In this document: positions 37,385 through 45,404 of the stretch, piece after piece
Layout of the letters: each line of letters starts with the position of its first letter
Numbering within the stretch: position 1 is the stretch's first letter
Notes under the pieces: model-generated
Told to the model about the DNA's origin: nothing
Seen by the model: only the letters and a program-made list of their open reading frames with translations
The model's database searches: none
Translations under genes and position numbers: made by a program
NCBI RefSeq assembly: GCF_006170445.1
Contig: NZ_VCNA01000005.1
Coordinates: forward strand, 1 to 64,000
DNA: 64,000 bases
From: Brevibacillus dissolubilis
GTDB lineage: Bacteria > Bacillota > Bacilli > Brevibacillales > Brevibacillaceae
Direction of reading: 5' to 3'

Positions 37385-38371
37385 CTAGCTGGTTAGAAAA
37401 ATCTTCCCCTTGTTAACCGAGTCCTCTGCCGCACAAACCGCCTGTTGTACATCCACCAAGTCGTATTTGATGGCGGACCCGCGAAACTGTAAGGCTTGCT
37501 TTTGCAGGAAGGACAGCAGGAGCTGGAAGGTGTCTTGCCAGGTCTGCACGGACACCTGTTGATTCCAATGCCTGAGATGAAACAGCTTGACATTCACATG
37601 GGTCTGCTGGGATACGTGCGCCCAATTGACCGGAATCCCAGACAAAAGACCAATCGTCACGAGCACTCCGTTGGGTCGGACACAAAAAGCCAGCCGTGCC
37701 CCATCTTCCCCACCGATGGAATCGATCGCAGCAGTTGCTCCAAGTCCATGGGTCAGCTCCATGACGGTCGCATGCAGGGGAGTCTCCGAAGTGTTAATGA
37801 CGTAGGAAGCACCGAGCGCAAGCAGTTCTTCGGTGTGTTGATGACTTCGCGTAACAGCGATCAGCTGAAACCCAATCAGGCGGGATAACTGGGCAAAAAT
37901 CCGTCCGATCGCCGAACCGCAAGCATTGACGAGTAAGATGTCACCAGCTCGTAACCGTAGTACATCCGTGCACGTAATCCATGCCGTGACTGGATTAATG
38001 TATAATTGGGCGGCGGTATCATCATCAATAGAATGCGGGATGGGAACGGCAAAATCCGCTTGGGTCGTGACATACTCTTGCCAAGTGCCTTCCCCCCGAA
38101 GTGGAAGAACGCGTTGGCCTAGAAGCTCCGAGGATACGAGTGAGCCTACTGCTTCCACGACACCAACCCCTTCATATCCAGGGATCGTCGGCAGGGAAAT
38201 CCGATGGGCATAGGCTCCGGTGATTGGGATGAGATCAGATGGATTGATCGGTCGGGTCGTCATGCGTACGAGCACTTCGCCACGACCGGGGGGTTTGATT
38301 TCTTTTTCCTCCACTTGTAACACATCTTGTGGTCTGCCGAACTGATGGAATCGAATACATTTCGCTCGCAA
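37385..38371 (-). CDS. MDR-family (zinc-less quinone/enoyl reductase-like) oxidoreductase
   Basis: A 328-residue medium-chain dehydrogenase/reductase. The GroES-like domain (1-120) has N-P-S-D-L and P-G-Y-E-G-V-G-V-V near 65. The Rossmann domain has L-L-V-N-A-C-G-S-A-I-G-R near 148, a variant of the usual A-x-G-x-x-G motif. The Cys and His zinc ligands of alcohol dehydrogenases are not evident, so it fits the NADPH-dependent quinone or 2-enoyl reductase group. The start is TTG behind AAGGAG. It is divergent from a MerR/TipAS regulator, and co-regulation is possible. Substrate unknown. Confidence 0.78.
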   Translation of the reverse strand: MRAKCIRFHQFGRPQDVLQVEEKEIKPPGRGEVLVRMTTRPINPSDLIPITGAYAHRISLPTIPGYEGVGVVEAVGSLVSSELLGQRVLPLRGEGTWQEYVTTQADFAVPIPHSIDDDTAAQLYINPVTAWITCTDVLRLRAGDILLVNACGSAIGRIFAQLSRLIGFQLIAVTRSHQHTEELLALGASYVINTSETPLHATVMELTHGLGATAAIDSIGGEDGARLAFCVRPNGVLVTIGLLSGIPVNWAHVSQQTHVNVKLFHLRHWNQQVSVQTWQDTFQLLLSFLQKQALQFRGSAIKYDLVDVQQAVCAAEDSVNKGKIFLTS

Positions 38372-38453
38372 ATTAGGAAATCTCCTTTTTATATGAAATC
38401 TTATCGGTATGTTCTGTGTGCATGCAACTGAAAAAAATTTTTCGACCTACCCA

Positions 38454-38484
38454 TTGACCCTCACGTCGCGTGACCCCTTACCCT
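38454..38484 (+). promoter_or_regulatory. MerR-type promoter with 19-bp spacer and operator dyad
   Basis: TTGACC at 38454-38459 and TACCCT at 38479-38484 are separated by 19 bases, longer than the 17 favoured by RNA polymerase. The dyad CACG-TCG-CGTG (38462-38472) sits in the spacer. This is the layout that MerR-family activators untwist. It lies directly in front of the MerR-type gene at 38507. Confidence 0.7.
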
Positions 38485-38506
38485 ACGTTTAGGAGGTGAT
38501 TTGCAC

Positions 38507-39265
38507 ATGGCTTATACGGTCAAAGAATTAGCCCAACTCTCCGGTGTCAGCGTCCGTACTCTGCACTACTACGACGAGATCGGCCTGCTCCATCCCGCGT
38601 ATTACGGGGACAACGGCTACCGCTACTATGAGGAGGAGCAGCTGTTCACGCTTCAGCAGATTTTGTTTTTCCGCGAACTTGATTTTTCACTAAGCGATAT
38701 ACAGGAGCTTCTCACCAGCGATATGTTCAACCAGCTGGAAGCCTTGCAGTCACATAAAAAGCTGCTCGCCACGCAAGTCTCCCGCCTGCAGAAGCTGATG
38801 AGCACCATCGACAAGACCATCGATCATCTGAGAGGGGAATCTACGATGCAACATGACGAAATGTACCAAGGCTTCGACCCGAAGAAGCAAGCGCAATACG
38901 AACAGGAACTAAAAGAGCGCTACGGCAAAGAAGCCAGCGATCTGATCGAAGAAAGCAACCGCAACATTAAGAGCTGGAACAAACCAGACTGGGATGAGGT
39001 CAAAGCCTTTGCCGAAGAGATCAACAAGGAGCTTACAGCCTTGATTGGCGGGCACAGCCCAGAGACCCCAGAGGTGCAGCGGGTGATTCAGAAGCATTTT
39101 GACTGGGTAAAGCGGTTCTATACACCGACAAAGGAGGTCTACAGTGGTCTTGGCCAGCTCTATGTGGATCACCCGGATTTCCGCAAGCTGTATGACGCGC
39201 ATCATCCACAGCTGGCTGAATTCCTGCGGGATGCGATGGCGTATTATGCAGAAAATCAGCTTTGA
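38507..39265 (+). CDS. MerR-family regulator with TipAS effector domain (Mta/TipAL-like)
   Basis: A 252-residue regulator. Residues 1-70 form the MerR winged helix (Y-T-V-K-E-L-A-Q-L-S-G-V-S-V-R-T-L-H-Y-Y-D). A coiled dimerisation helix spans about 75-115, and residues 120-250 form a TipAS domain, which in TipAL and Mta binds antibiotics or other hydrophobic compounds. AGGAGGTGAT is spaced for the ATG at 38507. The promoter just upstream has the MerR-type long spacer, so it probably activates its own synthesis on ligand binding. The divergent oxidoreductase may also respond. The inducer cannot be read from sequence. Confidence 0.9.
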   Translation: MAYTVKELAQLSGVSVRTLHYYDEIGLLHPAYYGDNGYRYYEEEQLFTLQQILFFRELDFSLSDIQELLTSDMFNQLEALQSHKKLLATQVSRLQKLMSTIDKTIDHLRGESTMQHDEMYQGFDPKKQAQYEQELKERYGKEASDLIEESNRNIKSWNKPDWDEVKAFAEEINKELTALIGGHSPETPEVQRVIQKHFDWVKRFYTPTKEVYSGLGQLYVDHPDFRKLYDAHHPQLAEFLRDAMAYYAENQL

Positions 39266-39319
39266 TTCGCACTGGATAACGGCTTAGATCATCCACCCTC
39301 CCTTGTCGAAAAGTAAAGA

Positions 39320-39348
39320 TTGGTAGAAATGGATGAGAGCGATATCAT
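39320..39348 (+). promoter_or_regulatory. Promoter for the MOSC-domain gene
   Basis: TTGGTA (39320-39325) and TATCAT (39343-39348) are 17 bases apart, about 50 bases before the start. Confidence 0.55.
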
Positions 39349-39399
39349 AGAGATAAAGAAGAGAGAAAACAGCTCGGTTCCAACAGGGAGGATAAGAGG

Positions 39400-40152
39400 A
39401 TGAGACGAGTAGGAACATTGGTACGGATTAACCGTTTTCCAGTCAAGTCAATGCGGGGGGAGAGACTGTACGAGGCCAAGATTGAGTCATACGGGATGTA
39501 TGGAGACAGAAGTCATGCCCTTGTGGATGAGGGACGCGAGGGCAAATGGCTGACGGCGAGAGAAGCGCCACAGCTCTTGGGATACCAGGCAGAGTTCGTC
39601 GGGGAGACGGCAGATGGGGGATTCCCAGAGTTGGATGTGACTTTTCCGACTACAGGGGAGCGCTACCGCTGGGGCAGTGAGCAGCTGACGGCGGCATTGA
39701 GTAAGCGATTGAACCGTTCGATCGGGCTGCGTACCCATACACGGGAGGAGGAGCTTTTGGCTGTGGATGAAGCGCCGATTCATCTGATCACGGATGCATC
39801 TGTGGACAGATTGGAGGAGCTATGGGGCCAACCGCTTGATCCGCGCCGGTTTCGGGCGAACTTCTGGGTAAAGCTGGATGAGCCGGACGCGTTTGCGGAG
39901 CATGATTGGCTTAGCCACGAGCTGCAGATCGGTGATGTGGTGCTTGCGGTCAACAAACCTTGTCCCCGCTGTATGATGATCGGGCTTGATCCGGATGACC
40001 AGAAGTCTGACAAGACACTGCTGCAGACGCTCTTATATGAAAGGGACAAAAATTTTGGGGTCTACTGCTGGGTGGCCCAGCCAGGCGAGGTCAAAGAAGG
40101 GGATATCGTCTACTTGAGAGAACAGACAGCGGCAAGCCAGGCGAGTAGATAG
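39400..40152 (+). CDS. MOSC-domain protein (molybdenum-cofactor-dependent family)
   Basis: A 250-residue protein with an N-terminal MOSC beta-barrel (residues 5-95, I-N-R-F-P-V-K-S-M-R-G) and a MOSC domain (about 105-240). The conserved R-R-F-R-A-N-F at 148-154 and the Cys motif P-C-P-R-C near 187-191, which binds Mo cofactor sulfur in relatives, are both present. Family members such as YcbX and mARC reduce N-hydroxylated compounds with partner reductases. YcbX has a C-terminal ferredoxin domain, which is absent here, so a separate electron donor would be needed. GGGAGG precedes the ATG. Confidence 0.87.
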   Translation: MRRVGTLVRINRFPVKSMRGERLYEAKIESYGMYGDRSHALVDEGREGKWLTAREAPQLLGYQAEFVGETADGGFPELDVTFPTTGERYRWGSEQLTAALSKRLNRSIGLRTHTREEELLAVDEAPIHLITDASVDRLEELWGQPLDPRRFRANFWVKLDEPDAFAEHDWLSHELQIGDVVLAVNKPCPRCMMIGLDPDDQKSDKTLLQTLLYERDKNFGVYCWVAQPGEVKEGDIVYLREQTAASQASR

Positions 40153-40181
40153 AGTATAGGAACAACAGGGATCATAGAAGC

Positions 40182-40216
40182 AAAAGACAGGCAGATTGGG
40201 ATGCCTGTCTTTTTCC
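40182..40216 (+). terminator. Rho-independent terminator after the MOSC gene
   Basis: AAAAGACAGGCA (40182-40193) pairs perfectly with TGCCTGTCTTTT (40202-40213) on an eight-base loop. Confidence 0.88.
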
Positions 40217-40231
40217 GTTTCTCATGGAATG

Positions 40232-40260
40232 GTCTAAACCATCCTCTCTGTCCATATGAT
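40232..40260 (+). promoter_or_regulatory. Possible sigma-E promoter for spoVID
   Basis: CATATGAT at 40253-40260 fits the sigma-E -10 pattern CATAnnnT. GTCTAAAC at 40232-40239 is a partial -35 match at a 13-bp distance. spoVID is transcribed by sigma-E in B. subtilis, which is the reason to weigh it. Confidence 0.35.
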
Positions 40261-40298
40261 ATAGAGAAATGCTTTTGTACCCGAAAGGAGGAGCACGT

Positions 40299-42047
40299 GT
40301 GTCCGTTCAAGATGAGATGCTGTCATTTCCAATTAGAGAAACGATTTTCCTCTCTTCAGATAAACCGGGAATAGAGGAGATTAAAGAGTTGGAGCTGTTA
40401 CCGATTGTCAACCTCATGGAGACTCCCCATGATGTCCAGATCACCGGCAGTCTTCAGCTTACAGCCACATACGCGCCGAAAAAGGATGCTTCCCAAGAGA
40501 CTGGGAATGGCTCGGATACCTTGGTTTCGGCTATGAAGTTTTCTCCGTTTGAGTTCAACCAAGGCGGCAGCCCAGAGAGAGAAGAAGGAGTCTCCTATGA
40601 CAGTGGGGACGTGGAGCTGCTTCACCGCATCCCGCTCAACATTTCGCTCCCGATTGAAAAAGTCAGAAACGCGGAAAATGTCTACGGCATTATCGACAGC
40701 CTGGACTTTGAGCTGAAAAGTGCCAATCATCTGCTGGTCATCGCCGACCTGAAAATCGGTGGCGTCCAACTCAACAACCAGCCACAGCAAAAGGTGGAGG
40801 AGCCGCAGGAATCGTGGGAATTCGTCCATGTCGCCAATCAGGATAACCACCTGTTGCAGGATGACTCCATCGAGGAGCTGGAACGCAAGCTGGCCGCCCT
40901 GGAGCAAGAGGTAGACCGCTACGAGCAACAGCAGGAGCCGGGCTTCCACTTACCGCCAGTGCCAAAGCTCCCGCAGGCACCTTCTCCCTTCTCCGGCTAT
41001 CCGTTTGCCCAGCAGTCACATCGTCAGGAGCAGGAGGATCCGTACAACAACCCGTTGTTGAATTTCCCGTATGCACCGAGTCAAAAGCAGTTTCCGTCAA
41101 GCAATCCACCGTTTGAGCTGGCCCGCCAGCAGGGTGAACAGGATTATACGGATTATCGGGCAGCTTCTTTTGACCTACAGCCGCAGTATGGTGATCTGTC
41201 ACCATCGAACCAGCAGATCCCGTATGCAGATGCAGCCCGCTATATGAATCAAAAGCAGGAGAATGTGGAGGAGCCTCTGGCGACAGGAGCTTACAAGCCG
41301 CAAACGGAAGCTTATCAACCGCAGACAGAAGCGTATCAGACACAACCAGAGGCCTTTAAGCCAGTGGAGGCACGGGAAACGGAACTCGCGGAAGAGGCGA
41401 GCCAAGCTGTGGCCAACCAGGCTGAATTGGTCCGTGGGGAGTCCCATGTTCATTTTTCACCTGATTTTGAATCCTCCAACATCATCGATTTCCAGTCCGC
41501 ATATGACAGCCGTCAGAGTGAGGATACCCATGAGTCCCATGTAGATGAGTCCCATGCACATGGAGCCGTCGTGAGAGAAGGCATCGATGTGGAAGGTCTC
41601 GATATCACGGTGGAGACACATGCCGAAGCGGAGTTGCCAGCAGCACCAACACCAGCGCCTGCACCGGAAAAAGAAAAGATGAAGGTAGCGATCAGCAGCA
41701 AAGGGGTCAGTGAGAAGCAAGAGGCGCTCAATATCACCAGCCTGCTGACGAACACCCGTCCCACACAGGGGCAGAGGAGTGAGCGCGGAGAGGGGCAGGA
41801 ATCAATCGGGCATCGTGATTCCAGTGACGGCTACCGTTCGTCAACAGATGCCGTAAGCGGCCTGACCTCATTCGTCCGGGATAACAGCGAGCGGTTCAGC
41901 AAGCTTCGCATGTGCATCATCCAGCGGGAAGAGACCCTGGAGCTGATCGCCCAACGCTACGACCTGCCGATTTCCCGCATCAGAGAGGTGAACAATCTGT
42001 CTTCTGAACAAATCAAAGAGGGGCAAGTATTATACATTCCCCGCTAA
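40299..42047 (+). CDS. spoVID: SpoVID-like spore coat morphogenetic protein with C-terminal LysM
   Basis: A 582-residue protein. The N-terminal domain (about 1-150) is the beta-rich SpoVID region, with F-P-I-R-E-T-I-F-L near the start. A long acidic, Gln/Pro-rich disordered middle contains heptad-like repeats (A-Y-K-P-Q-T-E, A-Y-Q-P-Q-T-E, A-Y-Q-T-Q-P-E) near 335-360. A LysM domain ends the protein (about 537-582, I-I-Q-R-E-E-T-L-E-L-I-A and Q-V-L-Y-I-P). SpoVID drives encasement of the forespore by coat proteins. The GTG at 40299 is chosen for its AAAGGAGG site. Two kinase-like coat genes follow, as in B. subtilis spoVID-ysxE. Confidence 0.87.
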   Translation: MSVQDEMLSFPIRETIFLSSDKPGIEEIKELELLPIVNLMETPHDVQITGSLQLTATYAPKKDASQETGNGSDTLVSAMKFSPFEFNQGGSPEREEGVSYDSGDVELLHRIPLNISLPIEKVRNAENVYGIIDSLDFELKSANHLLVIADLKIGGVQLNNQPQQKVEEPQESWEFVHVANQDNHLLQDDSIEELERKLAALEQEVDRYEQQQEPGFHLPPVPKLPQAPSPFSGYPFAQQSHRQEQEDPYNNPLLNFPYAPSQKQFPSSNPPFELARQQGEQDYTDYRAASFDLQPQYGDLSPSNQQIPYADAARYMNQKQENVEEPLATGAYKPQTEAYQPQTEAYQTQPEAFKPVEARETELAEEASQAVANQAELVRGESHVHFSPDFESSNIIDFQSAYDSRQSEDTHESHVDESHAHGAVVREGIDVEGLDITVETHAEAELPAAPTPAPAPEKEKMKVAISSKGVSEKQEALNITSLLTNTRPTQGQRSERGEGQESIGHRDSSDGYRSSTDAVSGLTSFVRDNSERFSKLRMCIIQREETLELIAQRYDLPISRIREVNNLSSEQIKEGQVLYIPR

Positions 42048-42077
42048 AAAATTCCCCAATCAAAGGGGGTAGCGAAG

Positions 42078-43076
42078 ATGACACGAGAACATATGGATTT
42101 AACACCGATTTGTCAACGGTATAAGGCGCGGGTGATCCGCATCATTCCCCAAGAGGATTATTATCTGGTGGAGACCAACCGTGGACCCAAGGAGCTGCGG
42201 GTCTGGCCGCGCGTCGATGTGATGCGCTGGTCGTATGCATGGCGTGAGCAGATGGCACGGCAGGGCTTCCGCAATGTAGAGCGGTTCATCCGTACGCGGG
42301 ATGCCAAACCTTACGTGGTATCAGGGAAAAAAGGCTACACCATGACCGATCATCTGCGCAAGGTGGGGCCTTATACGCCAGGGATGGAGCATGCCCATTA
42401 CGCCGGGCAGATGATTGCCAAAATGCATCAGGCGCAAAGCTCACAAAGCTTTCCGGTCGCAAGCGATCTTCTGAAGCGGGAGCAATCGCTTGCGGTCGAG
42501 GAAGCGAAGCGGGCGCGGCATGTCTTTGAACATATCAGTGAGACCCCGTTAAAAGGGGAGCAGCGCCATTTTATCGCCAGCATGTTCCCGCCGTTATTGG
42601 AGCGGATGGAGCGGAGTGCGGAATTGATCAGCACCACACTGATTCCAGAGGAGTATCTGGCTGTGTCGCACCGGGAGATGGGCCGGGAAAACTGGGGGCT
42701 GGTGGAGGATCAACTCTTCCTGCGCGGCTTCTACCGACCGACCCTGTCGATTCAGCATCGGGATACGGCTACGTTATTGCGTCAGATTTATATGGATACG
42801 CAGAACCTGTCCAGTGTGGATGCGTTCCTCGACGGCTATGAGGAAAACAAGCCGCTCTCCTATGATGAATACCGTCTGCTGCTGGCCTTCATGGCTTATC
42901 CACAGGAAGTATGGAGGCAGATCGAAAATATCGTCCATCCGATCACGCTCACAGGCGAGGCACAGGATGAATCGGCGCTCGTGCAGGTCGAACAGGCGAT
43001 TCGCCGTCAACAGCTCATCGATGAACTGCTCCAGCACATCGCGCAGCGTGCTGAGCGCGGGAGACGATTGTCATGA
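42078..43076 (+). CDS. CotS-like spore coat kinase-fold protein
   Basis: A 332-residue member of the CotS/YutH/YsxE group, related to aminoglycoside phosphotransferases. The N-lobe is seen in residues 15-110 (Y-Y-L-V-E-T-N-R-G-P-K-E-L-R-V). The usual catalytic loop H-G-D-x-x-x-x-N is replaced by A-V-S-H-R-E-M-G-R-E-N-W near 195-206, which has no Asp at the catalytic position, so it is probably a pseudokinase with a structural or scaffold role in the coat. It overlaps the next gene by four bases (ATGA) and follows spoVID by 30, so all three are one operon. Confidence 0.78.
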   Translation: MTREHMDLTPICQRYKARVIRIIPQEDYYLVETNRGPKELRVWPRVDVMRWSYAWREQMARQGFRNVERFIRTRDAKPYVVSGKKGYTMTDHLRKVGPYTPGMEHAHYAGQMIAKMHQAQSSQSFPVASDLLKREQSLAVEEAKRARHVFEHISETPLKGEQRHFIASMFPPLLERMERSAELISTTLIPEEYLAVSHREMGRENWGLVEDQLFLRGFYRPTLSIQHRDTATLLRQIYMDTQNLSSVDAFLDGYEENKPLSYDEYRLLLAFMAYPQEVWRQIENIVHPITLTGEAQDESALVQVEQAIRRQQLIDELLQHIAQRAERGRRLS

Positions 43077-44068
43077 GTCGCTTTGATGAAATCTATCCCG
43101 TTCTCCACGAGTATGATATGTATGCTCAGTCTATTGATGTGATCAAGGGTCCTAATGTGTATAAAGCGATCACCCCGTATGGCTCGTACGTCTGCAAACG
43201 GTCGTCGGCCTCGATTGGACGCATCCTGTTCGTCGGCGGGGTGCTTCGCCACCTGCAACAACGCGGCTGGGAAGGCGCGGTTCCGTTGATGTACACCAAA
43301 TACGATGAGCCGTATGTACAGCGGGGTGAATCGGTTTTTACCCTGACGCCGTATCGGCCTGCTGTCCCCGTCGAGGAGTCACAGGTGTCAGCATGGGCCG
43401 CCGCCACCGCCGTCCGTCTTGCGGAGCTGCATCATCTGACGCAAAATTATCGCTTTGATGATCCCCGTCAGGTAGAGCCGCTCGTCGATTCACTTCTTGC
43501 ACGCTGGGAATCATGGCTGACACAGCTGGAGCTGTATAAGGCGACAGCGGTGGACCGCCAGTACCCGTCGCCGTTTGACGTGGTGTTTTTGGCCAACTAT
43601 GATTTCATCTGGGATACGGCCAAACAAGCGGTCAACGAGCTGCGTGAATGGCGCCGGCGTCATGAGACCCATGCTCATTTTCGTCTGTCGTTGATTCATG
43701 GCTTCCCTCATCCTGCCCATACGCTGCTTGATCCGGAAGGCAATGCCCGACTGCTTAATTTTGATCGTGCTGTATTCGATTCTCCGGTGCGCGATCTGAC
43801 GATGTTCTACCGGACTTATTTCCAGATGGCCGGTGATGATGAAGTCGCTTCGGAAGTCTATCGGGAGTATGCCAATGTGTTCCCGCTCAGACCGGATGAG
43901 ATTGAGCTGTTGAGCTGCTTCTTGCAGTATCCCGAGCGGATCATGCGGGATGTGGAGAGCTATTACGAACAAAAACGCAACTGGAATGAGCTGACCGCCG
44001 TCAAGCGCTTAGAAAAAGATATAGACCGGCTGATGCGCCTAAACCGCTGGGTCAACCGGGCCTTTTAG
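43073..44068 (+). CDS. ysxE: YsxE-like spore coat kinase-fold protein
   Basis: A 331-residue CotS-family protein, the positional equivalent of B. subtilis YsxE, which needs SpoVID for coat localisation. The N-lobe has Y-K-A-I-T-P-Y-G-S-Y-V-C-K-R near 29-42. The catalytic loop reads L-I-H-G-F-P-H-P-A-H-T-L-L near 214: Phe replaces the usual catalytic Asp and His the Asn. The later Asp of the metal site survives in L-N-F-D-R near 236. It is therefore likely inactive in phosphotransfer. A terminator follows after six bases. Confidence 0.82.
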   Translation: MSRFDEIYPVLHEYDMYAQSIDVIKGPNVYKAITPYGSYVCKRSSASIGRILFVGGVLRHLQQRGWEGAVPLMYTKYDEPYVQRGESVFTLTPYRPAVPVEESQVSAWAAATAVRLAELHHLTQNYRFDDPRQVEPLVDSLLARWESWLTQLELYKATAVDRQYPSPFDVVFLANYDFIWDTAKQAVNELREWRRRHETHAHFRLSLIHGFPHPAHTLLDPEGNARLLNFDRAVFDSPVRDLTMFYRTYFQMAGDDEVASEVYREYANVFPLRPDEIELLSCFLQYPERIMRDVESYYEQKRNWNELTAVKRLEKDIDRLMRLNRWVNRAF

Positions 44069-44073
44069 ATGGG

Positions 44074-44106
44074 ACGCCTCTTTTTTTGGAGGCGATTTTT
44101 CTTTTT
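44074..44106 (+). terminator. Terminator after the spoVID operon
   Basis: CGCCTC (44074-44079) pairs with GAGGCG (44088-44093), followed by ATTTTTCTTTTTTC. Confidence 0.7.
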
Positions 44107-44140
44107 TCAGGTGTTTTTGTTTCGTGTTTTGACTCTGCTG

Positions 44141-44326
44141 TCATACCCATTCCATGTGAATCGCAATATACGTTAAGGCAAACACTCCGAGCACGATCAC
44201 ATCAAAGGTGGTGGGTAAGAACATCGTACGGATAAACTGGAAGATGATCAGCGGAAGCAAAACAGCCTTGCAACCCAGCTTGAAGCTTACGTAGGTAGGG
44301 TTGTACTTAAAACGTTTCCAGCTCAT
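44141..44326 (-). CDS. Small membrane protein, unknown function
   Basis: A 61-residue protein with a basic N-terminus (M-S-W-K-R-F-K-Y) and two hydrophobic helices (about 20-38 and 42-58), predicted to sit in the cytoplasmic membrane. The start is the third in-frame ATG because GAGGTG is six bases before it. It is convergent with the spore operon and shares the T-rich region between them. I recognise no family. Confidence 0.55.
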   Translation of the reverse strand: MSWKRFKYNPTYVSFKLGCKAVLLPLIIFQFIRTMFLPTTFDVIVLGVFALTYIAIHMEWV

Positions 44327-44366
44327 CGTCATCACCTCATCATAATATATGCATAGGAGGTTGTCT

Positions 44367-44647
44367 GAGGAAGTCCTTTTTGGGTGGTGGGAGAGCAGGG
44401 GACTTTCAAGCAGCTTGCCTTGTTGAATCCCCTTCGTAAGAAGGGGGGAGCTGTCCGCTGCGGAAGAAGCAAAAGTGAGGCCGGAGCAAAAAGGGTTCGA
44501 AGAAGCAAAATCGAACGGAGGGGTTTGCTCCTAGGCGGATTCGAGGATGCTGATTCACTTTTGCTTCTTCCTTCGCTAAGCTGGGGATTCAAAGAGGCGC
44601 GCTGCTTGAAAGTCCCCTGCTCTCCACCAGCCAAAGTGGACTTCCTC
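44367..44647. repeat. 281-bp foldback (long inverted repeat) element, MITE-like
   Basis: The left arm beginning GAGGAAGTCC and running through GAGAGCAGGGGACTTTCAAG reappears inverted at the right end (to 44647), with near-identity over about 60 bases apart from small gaps. Inner segments such as GAAGAAGCAAAAGTGA and GGAGCAAA are also mirrored, so almost the entire element can fold on itself. No protein-coding frame is credible in it. I could not see a clear target duplication. It could be a non-autonomous transposable element or a structured RNA. Confidence 0.7.
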
Positions 44648-44717
44648 TGTTGGATGAAGGAGGGAAGGAAAAGAAAATGCATACAGTTTTTTGGATCGTG
44701 AATCAGGGGGGAGATAT

Positions 44718-45243
44718 ATGAGGAAGGTCGAGGTCGTTCCTTATCAGGCGGTGTGGACGGATCTATTTGAAAAAGAAGCGGATCAATTACGGCAAAATCT
44801 TCGGTGACGAACTAGTCGCCATTCATCATATCGGCAGCACGTCTATACAGGGGATGCTGGCCAAGCCAATCATAGACATCATGCCCGTCGTCCGAGATAT
44901 TGCCAAGATGGATTGTTTTACCGATGACATGGCGAAGGTCGGTTACATAGCCAAAGGAGAGAACGGGATAGCAAGGCGCCGTTATTTTCAAAAAGGCGGG
45001 GATCACCGTACGCATCATGTTCATGTGTTTCAAGAGAATGATCCAAACATCATCGAACATCTGGCGTTCCGCGATTACCTGCGGATGCATCCGGATTGGG
45101 TCAGAAAATATGGGGAACTAAAAGCAGAGTTGGCACAACAATTTCCCTACGATATCGCGTCCTACATAGATGGAAAAGATGAATGGATTCAGCAGAGGAA
45201 GCAGGAAGCGCTTCGGTGGTGTGGGATTAAAATTAATAATTAG
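44718..45243 (+). pseudogene. GrpB-family (UPF0157) nucleotidyltransferase-like gene, broken by a one-base frameshift
   Basis: An ATG at 44718 behind GGGGGAG opens MRKVEVVPYQAVW and continues L-R-Q-N-L-R to a TGA at 44805. One frame over, the sequence continues G-D-E-L-V-A-I-H-H-I-G-S-T-S to a normal end at 45243. Removing one base near 44802 joins both parts into the standard GrpB N-terminus. The body keeps the nucleotidyltransferase-like H-I-G-S-T-S and K-P-I-I-D-I motifs. A restart at 44767 would lack the first helix and strand. The cause may be mutation or a sequencing error. Confidence 0.8.
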
Positions 45244-45362
45244 GGTTTTCAATGTATGAAGGTGTTAGTATAGAGAAATCTTGAAAAAAACTCAAAATGA
45301 CTTTTGGGTAATCTTGCTAATAAATACAGGTTGAATTATATCTGTTCAGCTAAGCGGTACTA

Positions 45363-45394
45363 TGTTATCCTGGTTTTAGTAACCAAGGATAACA
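45363..45394 (+). promoter_or_regulatory. Palindrome overlapping the start region of the methylase operon
   Basis: TGTTATCC-TGGTT (45363-45375) and AACCAAGGATAACA (45381-45394) form an inverted repeat with a single-base bulge, ending inside the AGGTGAT ribosome site. It could be an operator for autoregulation or an RNA hairpin that limits translation. A weak promoter (TTGCTA 45314-45319, TATATC 45337-45342, 17-bp spacer) lies upstream. Confidence 0.6.
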
Positions 45395-45404
45395 GGTGAT
45401 ATTA

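Noticed and set aside
44384-44701. Open frames on both strands through the foldback element
   Set aside because: Both strands code alike only because the DNA is an inverted repeat. There is no ribosome site and no protein family.
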